The notes beneath the pieces were generated by a model, which saw only the letters and a list, made by a program, of their open reading frames with translations, searched no databases and was not told where the DNA came from. Shown here piece after piece: positions 38,276 through 45,067 of a stretch of 64,000 nt of DNA. Position 1 is the first letter of the stretch, and each line of letters starts with the position of its first letter. The stretch covers positions 1 through 64,000 of the forward strand of contig NZ_LGIQ01000001.1 of NCBI RefSeq assembly GCF_001187725.1, in the 5' to 3' direction. A program made the translations under genes and the position numbers. Source of the stretch: Brevibacillus reuszeri (GTDB lineage Bacteria; Bacillota; Bacilli; Brevibacillales; Brevibacillaceae).

Positions 38276-39658
38276 ATGCAAACATACGATATTGCAGTTA
38301 TAGGTGGAGGTCCAGCTGGGTATGTGGCTGCCATCCGGGCTTCCAAGGAAGGGAAGCGGGTCGCACTGATTGAAGCAGATTTCGTAGGAGGGACTTGCCT
38401 GAACCGGGGCTGCATTCCGTCGAAGACACTTTTGCATAGTGCAGGTGTCATCGATCAAATTCGGCAGGCTTCCAGCTGGGGGATCGAGACAGGTGAAGTT
38501 ACTGTTTCCCTGGAGAAAATGATGGCCCGCAAAAATCAGGTCATCACACAGCTACGGACAGGGATTAAAGCCTTGTTGAAGGCAGGGAAAATCGATTTAC
38601 TCCAAGGCTTTGGGGAAGTGAATGCAGATAAAAGCATTCGCGTTCGGATCGGAGAAGATGTCCAAACGATCCAGGCTGGCTCGATCATTCTAGCTACAGG
38701 CTCTACACCTGCGGTTCCGCCCATTCCGGGATTAGCGGATGTGCCTTTCTATACAAGCGATACGATATTTGATATCGAGCAGGTACCAGAGTCCATCACC
38801 ATTCTCGGCGGCGGTTTCATAGGGGTGGAATTCGCCTGCATTTTCGCCAGCTTGGGTGCGAAAGTGATGATTGTCGAAATGGCGGAGCGTCTTATTCCTC
38901 TGGAGGATGCAGATGCATCGAGGGTATTGTCCAAATCACTACGCAGTAAAGGTGTCACCTTGGGGACTGGATTGAAAGTCACCTCGGTAGCTCAAACAAG
39001 CGAGGGCATTCAAGTACATGCCGAGAATACGAAGGGTGACACACAAACGATTTCGTGTGAAGCTCTGCTCGTAGCAGTGGGACGTAAACCGAATCTATCT
39101 GCTTTTAGCCAGTTGAATGTGGAGCTTAGTGGTCCATTTGTCAAAGTAAACGAATTTCTGGAAACAAGCGTACCAGGTATTTTCGCTGCAGGCGATTTGA
39201 TCGGTGGATGGCAGCTCGCTCATGCTGCAAGTGCAGAAGGACAGACGGCAGCCATCAATGCAGCCGGTGGTAGAGAAAAAGTGAATGATAGAGCGGTTCC
39301 TCGCTGCATTTATACCCATCCGGAGATTTCGAGCGTAGGCTTGAGTGAGGAAGAAGCAAAAGCGCGTGGCTATGCTGTGAAAACCAGCGTTTATCAGCAC
39401 AGCGGAAACGGCAAGGCATTAGCTTCTGATGAAAACGGCGGCTTTACCAAGCTGATTGCGGAAGAGACTTACGGCGAAGTACTGGGAATCGTGATGGTAG
39501 GGCCTCATGTCACTGAAATGATTGCCGCTGGCACGGCGTTCTTGAGCTTGGAAGCAACTGTTGACGATGTAGCGGAAATGATATATCCACATCCAACCGT
39601 CTCTGAGAGTCTGATGGAGGTTGCAGCAAAATGGTTGGGAAAAGGCATTCACTCCTAG
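38276..39658 (+). CDS. Dihydrolipoamide dehydrogenase E3 component
   Basis: A 460-residue flavoprotein that reoxidises lipoate with NAD. FAD motif IAVIGGGPAGYVAA, redox pair Cys41/Cys46 in GGTCLNRGCIPSK, NAD motif ITILGGGFIGVEFA, second FAD motif GIFAAGDLIGG, catalytic His-Glu in YPHPTVSESL. Last gene of the E1-E2-E3 operon; no terminator follows, and the next promoter starts 13 bases later, so read-through into the PTS operon is possible. Confidence 0.95.
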   Translation: MQTYDIAVIGGGPAGYVAAIRASKEGKRVALIEADFVGGTCLNRGCIPSKTLLHSAGVIDQIRQASSWGIETGEVTVSLEKMMARKNQVITQLRTGIKALLKAGKIDLLQGFGEVNADKSIRVRIGEDVQTIQAGSIILATGSTPAVPPIPGLADVPFYTSDTIFDIEQVPESITILGGGFIGVEFACIFASLGAKVMIVEMAERLIPLEDADASRVLSKSLRSKGVTLGTGLKVTSVAQTSEGIQVHAENTKGDTQTISCEALLVAVGRKPNLSAFSQLNVELSGPFVKVNEFLETSVPGIFAAGDLIGGWQLAHAASAEGQTAAINAAGGREKVNDRAVPRCIYTHPEISSVGLSEEEAKARGYAVKTSVYQHSGNGKALASDENGGFTKLIAEETYGEVLGIVMVGPHVTEMIAAGTAFLSLEATVDDVAEMIYPHPTVSESLMEVAAKWLGKGIHS

Positions 39659-39671
39659 AAAAAGATTACAT

Positions 39672-39724
39672 TTGACATGAAAACGGTTTCAATTTACAAT
39701 TGTAACTAGTAAGAACATTTGTAA
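39672..39724 (+). promoter_or_regulatory. Glucitol-type PTS promoter with cre site and twin ACAWWTGTAA boxes
   Basis: TTGACA (39672-39677), 17-base spacer, TACAAT (39695-39700). The spacer holds TGAAAACGGTTTCA (39678-39691), a full match to the cre consensus TGNAANCGNTNNCA, so CcpA should repress. ACAATTGTAA (39696-39705, within the palindrome TTACAATTGTAA) and ACATTTGTAA (39715-39724) are 19 bases apart, as in the dehydrogenase operon promoter. Confidence 0.88.
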
Positions 39725-39738
39725 AGCGAGGTGATCAC

Positions 39739-40152
39739 TTGGCTTCTTGGGGATACGTTGTTCTGCTGTTTGCGGGGCTTTGGGTATTACAGGTCGTCTT
39801 CACTCAACTGCAATCTCGCCATTACTACCGGGAGTTACGAGAGATGCAACGGCAACCAAGCGGATACCTGGGAGTCGGGGTGAACAAACGCCGTTTTGGA
39901 GTAGGTGCCGTCATCATTCTGGTAACGGATGTGCAGGGATGCGTAACGAATTGCAAGCGAATGTCTGGCATTAGCGTATTTTCCCGCTTTCGTCCGTACA
40001 ATGACCCGATTGGAAAACCGATCGACAGCTTGTATGAGAGTGCGTCACAGCAACAGAAGCATCCCGTGCAGACGGCGCTTCGAATGGCGATTGACCAAAT
40101 TCGGGCCGCGCAGGCCAAACAGCAGCAAGACAATCAACAACAAATTGGATAA
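39739..40152 (+). CDS. gutM: GutM-like transcriptional regulator
   Basis: A 137-residue protein with one N-terminal membrane-like segment (GYVVLLFAGLWVLQVVFTQLQ) and the GutM core RRFGVGAVIILVTDVQGCVTNCKRMSG. In enterobacteria GutM activates the glucitol operon. TTG start behind GAGGTGA. A terminator hairpin separates it from srlA, as with the 54-residue gene ahead of E1alpha. Confidence 0.88.
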   Translation: MASWGYVVLLFAGLWVLQVVFTQLQSRHYYRELREMQRQPSGYLGVGVNKRRFGVGAVIILVTDVQGCVTNCKRMSGISVFSRFRPYNDPIGKPIDSLYESASQQQKHPVQTALRMAIDQIRAAQAKQQQDNQQQIG

Positions 40153-40158
40153 AAAATG

Positions 40159-40198
40159 TTGGGCCGCGGGCCAGATGGATGATCATCTGGTTTTTTTT
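40159..40198 (+). terminator. Terminator hairpin between gutM and srlA
   Basis: CCAGATG (40171-40177) pairs with CATCTGG (40184-40190), followed by eight T. Just before it GGCC-GCG-GGCC can form a short stem. The 5' 20 bases match those of the hairpin at 34920 with four transitions, two of which keep a base pair. It lies inside the operon. Confidence 0.8.
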
Positions 40199-40227
40199 GC
40201 ATCATTTTCTAGGGGAGGTATGGGTAA

Positions 40228-40761
40228 ATGGACTTTTTTGTTCATCTTGCAGAGGGTTTCATTGGAATGTTTCAAGAGGGGGGCAAGACCTTCATGGGGT
40301 TGGTGACAGGCATCATCCCTACGTTGGTTTGCTTGATCACAGCTGTAAACGCCTTCATTAAATTTGTGGGAGAAGAACGCATCGAACGGTTTGCTTCTAA
40401 ATGCACCGGCAACATCATTTTGCGCTATACCCTCTTCCCGGTCTTATCCATGTTTTTCCTGACCAACCCAATGGCTTATACATTCGGCAAGTTCTTGCCT
40501 GAACACCAGAAGCCAGCTTTCTACGATTCGGCGGTTTCGTTCTGCCATCCGATTACAGGATTGTTCCCACATGCGAATGCGTCTGAGCTGTTTGTGTATA
40601 TGGGCATCGCTACTGGAATCACTCAACTCGGTCTCTCTCTTGGACCACTCGCTATTCGCTACTTCTTGGTCGCGATCGTCATCATCTTGATTCGCGGTAT
40701 CGTAACCGAATATATCACCAAAATGATGATGAAACGCCGCGAAATGCAGGCAGCGGCATAG
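40228..40761 (+). CDS. srlA: PTS EIIC2, glucitol/sorbitol type
   Basis: A 177-residue membrane subunit (three to four helices) with the SrlA signature GFIGMFQEGGKTFMGLVTGIIPTLVCLITAVNAFI and FLTNPMAYTFGKFLPEHQKPAF. It forms the membrane channel together with the EIIC1 part of SrlE. Good GGGGAGG site. Confidence 0.94.
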   Translation: MDFFVHLAEGFIGMFQEGGKTFMGLVTGIIPTLVCLITAVNAFIKFVGEERIERFASKCTGNIILRYTLFPVLSMFFLTNPMAYTFGKFLPEHQKPAFYDSAVSFCHPITGLFPHANASELFVYMGIATGITQLGLSLGPLAIRYFLVAIVIILIRGIVTEYITKMMMKRREMQAAA

Positions 40762-40783
40762 AAGCGGAAAGGGGAGACACAGG

Positions 40784-41806
40784 ATGAGCAATTATCGTGC
40801 GGTGCAAGTAACAAAATCGTCCAGCGGCTGGGGAGGACCACTTACGATCCTGCCCACGGATGAGAAACCATATATTGCTTCGATTACAGGCGGAGGCATT
40901 CACCCTGTAGCGGCGCAAATTGCTGAGCTGACAGGTGGTATCGCGGTAGATGGCTTTACTAACAAAGTAGAGCCTAGTGAAATGGCATGCGTCATCATTG
41001 ACTGCGGCGGAACGGCTCGAATTGGTGTTTATCCTAAGCTGGGAGTCTTGACGGTCGACGTCATGTCATCGTCACCCTCCGGACCGTTAATCAACTTTAT
41101 TAAGGAAACCAACTTTGTTTCTGGCGTTAAAGTGAACAACGTCGAGCTGACGAATGAAGTAGCTTCGGCTGCCGTAAGCACAGCTGGCGATCAACAAAAG
41201 AAATCGGCACAGGAGCTGAAAGCTGAAGCGCGTGCCAAAGTAGCGAACATGCAAAGCAACAAGCCACCGAGAAAAACCGGCTTCATCGAAAAAGTCGGTC
41301 GTTTGATGGGTGGGGTAGTCAGCACCTTTTATCAGGCTGGACGCGACACAGTCGATCAAGTACTGCGCAATATCCTGCCGTTCATGGCTTTTGTCAGTAC
41401 GCTGATCGGGATCATCCTGTTCACCGGAATTGGCGATGTCATGGCAAATATTATTAAACCACTGGCTGGGAATTTGATCGGTCTTTTGATCATCTCCATC
41501 GTTTGCGCACTTCCTTTCTTGTCTCCGTTGCTTGGGCCAGGTGCGGTTATTGCCCAAGTCGTAGGCGTGCTGGTAGGGGTGGAAATCGGGCGTGGTACAA
41601 TCCCGCCGCAACTGGCTCTGCCGGCTCTATTCGCCATCAACCCTCAGGTTGGATGTGACTTTGTTCCGGTGGGACTGACACTGGGAGAAGCAAAACCTGA
41701 GACGATCGAAGTGGGTGTGCCTGCTGTTCTCATGTCTCGCCAAATCACAGGACCAATCGCAGTAGTCATCGCTTACGTGGCAAGCATTGGGCTCTATTCC
41801 GAGTAA
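40784..41806 (+). CDS. srlE: PTS EIIBC1, glucitol/sorbitol type
   Basis: A 340-residue protein: EIIB domain (1-125) with phospho-acceptor Cys74 in CVIIDCGGTARIGVYPK, linker, then EIIC1 (about 180-340) with GRDTVDQVLRNILPFMAFVSTLIG and NPQVGCDFVPVGLTLGEA. Phosphorylates the polyol during uptake. Confidence 0.94.
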   Translation: MSNYRAVQVTKSSSGWGGPLTILPTDEKPYIASITGGGIHPVAAQIAELTGGIAVDGFTNKVEPSEMACVIIDCGGTARIGVYPKLGVLTVDVMSSSPSGPLINFIKETNFVSGVKVNNVELTNEVASAAVSTAGDQQKKSAQELKAEARAKVANMQSNKPPRKTGFIEKVGRLMGGVVSTFYQAGRDTVDQVLRNILPFMAFVSTLIGIILFTGIGDVMANIIKPLAGNLIGLLIISIVCALPFLSPLLGPGAVIAQVVGVLVGVEIGRGTIPPQLALPALFAINPQVGCDFVPVGLTLGEAKPETIEVGVPAVLMSRQITGPIAVVIAYVASIGLYSE

Positions 41807-41827
41807 TCCATAATCAGGAGGGTACAC

Positions 41828-42193
41828 ATGAACACCTTGTTTAACAGCACGATCGTTTCCATTGGAGATTTGGTTCCAGACTTTCTCAAAGAAAACACAG
41901 TGATTCTTTTCAATGAAGATGCTCCAGATGAGCTGCGTGATATTGCCGTGCTGCACACCAAATCCGAGCATTTCGTAAGCATCGAGCCAGGAGATATTTT
42001 CCAGATTGGTGACCTGCAGCTGCGGGTTACATCAGTCGGAGAAAAAGCAAACGAAACGCTACAAACCATTGGTCATTGCACTGTGAAAGCGGATGGAAGT
42101 GCTGCCCCGCAGCTACCTGGCATGATTCATGTCGAAGACGCTACCCTTCCTTCTTTAGAGATTGGGATCAAAGTTGCCTTTTTCCGTCCGTAA
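41828..42193 (+). CDS. srlB: PTS EIIA, glucitol/sorbitol type
   Basis: A 121-residue EIIA of the glucitol family with phospho-acceptor His43 in DIAVLHTKSE and the later block GDIFQIGDLQLRVTSVGEKANETLQTIGHCTVKADG. Followed after 39 bases by the oxidoreductase gene instead of the usual sorbitol-6-phosphate dehydrogenase. Confidence 0.94.
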   Translation: MNTLFNSTIVSIGDLVPDFLKENTVILFNEDAPDELRDIAVLHTKSEHFVSIEPGDIFQIGDLQLRVTSVGEKANETLQTIGHCTVKADGSAAPQLPGMIHVEDATLPSLEIGIKVAFFRP

Positions 42194-42232
42194 ATCACAA
42201 CACCTACTATACAAAAGAGAGGGAGAGACACC

Positions 42233-43522
42233 ATGTTGGGATTCAATAGACGATTGGCAGCATTAGAGAAAGAGGGAGGCTGCATTCGCGTCGGTCTGGT
42301 CGGCGCCGGCCAAATGGGTCGGGGACTGATCTCACAAATCGAAGGAATGAAAGGGATGTCCGTGGTGATCACGGCTGATTTGTTCCCTGAAAATGTAAAA
42401 GCCGCCTATCGCAAGGCAGGAGTACCTGAAAGCCGAATCACAGAGACGCAAGACCTCGACAAGGCGGATAAGGCAATCGCTTCCGGTCATTCAGTCGTAA
42501 CGACAGATGCAGAGCTGATTCCTCAACTAGCGAATGTCGATGTGATCGTCGATGCGACTGGGATGCCAGAGATTGGAGCCAAGGTCGCGTGGGAAGCGAT
42601 TCGACATAAGAAGCATATCGTTATGCTGAACGTCGAAGCGGATATAACCATCGGACCACTCCTGAAGCAGCAGGCCGATGAAGCAGGTATCATCTATACA
42701 GGCTCGGCAGGGGATGAGCCTGGAGCGATTATGGAGCTTCATGACTTTGCAGACGCATTGGGCTTCGAGATTGTCGCGCTGGGAAAAGGAAAAAACAACG
42801 CCTTGAACGTCTACGCCAATCCAGACACAGCTCGTGAGGAAGCCGCTCTAAAAGGATCGAGCCCGAAAATGCTCGCATCGTTTCAGGATGGTACAAAAAC
42901 AATGGTGGAAATGACAGCAGTAGCCAATGCTACCGGATTTCTTCCTGACATTCCCGGTATGCATGGGCGAAAAGCTCGATTGGAAGAGCTGCCAGGCCTT
43001 TTCTCACTAAAGGAAAATGGCGGTATGCTCAGCCGCACACAGATTGTCGATTATGTGGACGGTGTTGCCCCAGGCGTGTTTGCCATCATTTCATCCTCGA
43101 TGCAAGAAGTGCACGACACCATGAAATATTTGAAGATGGGCGCAGGTCCAAATTACGTTCTGTATCGCCCGTATCACTTGACTAGCCTGGAGACTCCTTT
43201 GTCTATTGCACGCGCTTATCTCCAGAAGGAGGCGACGATCGCGCCTTACTACGGCATGGTAGCAGAGACCGTAGCAGTAGCAAAGAAACAGCTGAAAGCC
43301 GGAGAAGCGATGGACGGCATCGGCGAATTCTCCGCTTATGGTAAGATTGTGTCAGCAGCAGACAAGCGTGAGCAGAACGCATTGCCGATCGGCTTGATTG
43401 GGCCGCACATTCGTTTGAAAAAAGATGTGGAACAAGGAACCATTATCACCCTTGATGACATTGAATTTACTGAACAAACCACTATTCTGCGTCTGCGTGA
43501 GCAAATGGATAATGGGAAATAA
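42233..43522 (+). CDS. Homoserine-dehydrogenase-like/SAF oxidoreductase (DRL family)
   Basis: A 429-residue NAD(P)-dependent oxidoreductase. Rossmann motif RVGLVGAGQMGRG near residue 20, VDATGMPEIGAKVAWEAIRHKKHIVMLNVEADITIGP and YTGSAGDEPGAIMELHDFA, then a SAF domain at the C-terminus (LPIGLIGPHIRLKKDVEQGTIITLDDI). This is the COG4091-type family that, to my knowledge, includes the DXR-like enzyme DRL of Brucella, which makes 2-C-methylerythritol 4-phosphate from 1-deoxyxylulose 5-phosphate. Its place after srlB suggests that it oxidises the polyol phosphate made by the PTS. GAGGGAGAG site. Which substrate is inference. Confidence 0.88.
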   Translation: MLGFNRRLAALEKEGGCIRVGLVGAGQMGRGLISQIEGMKGMSVVITADLFPENVKAAYRKAGVPESRITETQDLDKADKAIASGHSVVTTDAELIPQLANVDVIVDATGMPEIGAKVAWEAIRHKKHIVMLNVEADITIGPLLKQQADEAGIIYTGSAGDEPGAIMELHDFADALGFEIVALGKGKNNALNVYANPDTAREEAALKGSSPKMLASFQDGTKTMVEMTAVANATGFLPDIPGMHGRKARLEELPGLFSLKENGGMLSRTQIVDYVDGVAPGVFAIISSSMQEVHDTMKYLKMGAGPNYVLYRPYHLTSLETPLSIARAYLQKEATIAPYYGMVAETVAVAKKQLKAGEAMDGIGEFSAYGKIVSAADKREQNALPIGLIGPHIRLKKDVEQGTIITLDDIEFTEQTTILRLREQMDNGK

Positions 43523-43531
43523 ATAGGTAGA

Positions 43532-43570
43532 GAGAAAGGAAGGCATAAACATGTCTTCCTCTTTCCTTTC
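43532..43570 (+). terminator. Possible terminator after the PTS/oxidoreductase operon
   Basis: GAGAAAGGAAG can pair with CTTCCTCTTTC across a 12-base loop with a bulge; the T-run is weak. Confidence 0.4.
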
Positions 43571-43591
43571 TATAAAGAGGAATAAATCTGA

Positions 43592-43605
43592 TATAATAAT
43601 GTAAC
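43592..43605 (+). promoter_or_regulatory. -10 element and degenerate box in front of the SorC gene
   Basis: TATAAT (43592-43597) runs into AATAATGTAAC, which matches the ACAAATGTAA boxes in eight of ten positions. This could allow autoregulation by the SorC protein. Confidence 0.4.
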
Positions 43606-43643
43606 GTAGAAGAGCATAGTAACGTTTTTAATGAGGGATACGT

Positions 43644-44618
43644 ATGGATAACTGGACAGAAAAACGCGAAATGGTTCGAGTCGCAAAATTATACTATTTG
43701 ACTGGACTCACACAGGCAGAAATCGCTAAGAAGCTAGGGGTCTCCCGTCCGGTGATTTCCAAGATGCTACAGCGAGCCAAAGATACAGGCATCGTGGAGA
43801 TTTACATCCGTGATGAAACAGTGAGCATGGTGGAGTTGGAGCAGCAACTGGAAGCAGTACTACGTCTGGATGAAGTCATTGTAGTCCCGTCATATGGGAA
43901 CAAAAATGAAGAAGTGATCAAACAACAAGTAGCCAAAGCAGCTGCCCAGTACCTACCCAAGTGGATTCGTAATAAACGGAGAATCGGAATCTCTTGGGGG
44001 ACAACACTGTACCACCTCGTTAATGAATACCCGTTTGAGAGACATCATAAGATGAAAGTATACCCTCTGGTAGGCGGGATCGGCCGTCATCGAATCGAGA
44101 TTCACTCCAATCAGCTCGCCTATGAATTTTCGAAAAAATTGGGTGCAAGTTGTGAGTTTCTTTATGCTCCCGCTATCGCGGATTCCATGGAACTAAAAAG
44201 ACAGCTGATAGACTCTCCGGATATTCGTTCGATTTTGGAGGAAGCTCGACAAGTAGAGCTTGCCATCGTCGGAATTGGCAATCCGTATGAATCGACTATG
44301 ACAGAAATGGGATATCTTAAGGAAGAGGACCTTTGTCAATTGCAGGAAGGCAAAGCGGTTGGGGATATCAGTTCACGTTTTATCGATAAAACAGGTAAAC
44401 CCATCCATAACGATCTGAATAATCGCGTTATCGGAATTGAGCTGGACGAACTGGAGCATATTCCAACCGTGGTGGGAGTCGTTTCCGGAAGCAATAAGCT
44501 GGAGGCGGTTTGGGCTAGTTTGCAAGGCAATTATTTCGATAAGTTGATCATAGACGAATATTTGGCAGAAGTGTTATTGGAAAAGGCGAAGGAGGTGAGC
44601 ATAAGTGAAAGAGGATAA
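43644..44618 (+). CDS. SorC family sugar-responsive regulator
   Basis: A 324-residue regulator: helix-turn-helix (LTQAEIAKKLGVSRPVISKMLQRAKDTGIVEI) and a sugar-phosphate-binding SorC domain (ISWGTTLYHLVN, VYPLVGGIGR, ELAIVGIGNPYES, DISSRFIDKTGKPI, VVSGSNKLEAVWASLQGNYFDKLIID). SorC proteins are tetramers that bind the phosphorylated sugar. It follows the PTS/oxidoreductase operon and is the best candidate to bind the ACAWWTGTAA box pairs at both promoters. The next gene overlaps its end. Confidence 0.93.
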   Translation: MDNWTEKREMVRVAKLYYLTGLTQAEIAKKLGVSRPVISKMLQRAKDTGIVEIYIRDETVSMVELEQQLEAVLRLDEVIVVPSYGNKNEEVIKQQVAKAAAQYLPKWIRNKRRIGISWGTTLYHLVNEYPFERHHKMKVYPLVGGIGRHRIEIHSNQLAYEFSKKLGASCEFLYAPAIADSMELKRQLIDSPDIRSILEEARQVELAIVGIGNPYESTMTEMGYLKEEDLCQLQEGKAVGDISSRFIDKTGKPIHNDLNNRVIGIELDELEHIPTVVGVVSGSNKLEAVWASLQGNYFDKLIIDEYLAEVLLEKAKEVSISERG

Positions 44619-44928
44619 AATGAGAACGACTCTGTTCTGTGACACATGTATGGATGATACTGTCCATGAAGTAACCTATGTAGATAAAATCCTGTATCAG
44701 ATTCGTTGTGTAGAATGTGAAAAATCACATTCGCGCGGAACAGAGATACAAAGAGAGCTTTACCTGAATTATATGGAACGAGTCTTTAGCAAACCAAAAC
44801 GCTTCAAAAACGAGGCAGGGAAAAACTTACCTCATTTCCTGTTTTCACTACCTTATCGTGTGATGAGCAAGCCTTTTCGTACCTACAAGGAAATAAAAAA
44901 CATGTTTAATTATAAACGGAAAATTTAA
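44605..44928 (+). CDS. Small zinc-ribbon protein (bh-type)
   Basis: A 107-residue basic protein with two CxxC pairs: FCDTCMDD and RCVECEKSHSRGTE, the layout of a zinc ribbon. The second half is basic and rich in aromatic residues (LPHFLFSLPYRVMSKPFRTYKEIKNMF). Similar small proteins are annotated as bh protein in bacilli, function unknown. GTG 44605 has AAGGAGGTGA seven bases upstream; the gene overlaps the SorC gene by 14 bases, so they are coupled. Confidence 0.75.
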   Translation: MKEDKMRTTLFCDTCMDDTVHEVTYVDKILYQIRCVECEKSHSRGTEIQRELYLNYMERVFSKPKRFKNEAGKNLPHFLFSLPYRVMSKPFRTYKEIKNMFNYKRKI

Positions 44929-44941
44929 AGGCAAGAACGCT

Positions 44942-44995
44942 AAAAGGGGCTGTCTAGAGAGTTGGATTGACTGACTTTCAGGAGTCCCTTTTTTA
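44942..44995 (+). terminator. Terminator after the SorC operon
   Basis: AAAGGGGCTG and AGGAGTCCCTTT form an imperfect stem followed by TTT; T-rich end. Confidence 0.55.
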
Positions 44996-45067
44996 TGCTG
45001 TGCTGGACAAGGAAAGTTGAGAGAACAATTGAATCTTATAAATACTTATAAAACGAGGAGGGAAATC

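Noticed and set aside
35019..39658. Calling the E1-E2-E3 operon simply acetoin dehydrogenase or pyruvate dehydrogenase
   Set aside because: Sequence style is AcoABCL-like, but AcoR and its sigma-54 promoter are absent and control is shared with the glucitol-type PTS. The substrate is left open.
39739..43522. Naming the second PTS operon as sorbitol utilisation
   Set aside because: The sorbitol-6-phosphate dehydrogenase gene is missing and a different oxidoreductase takes its place.
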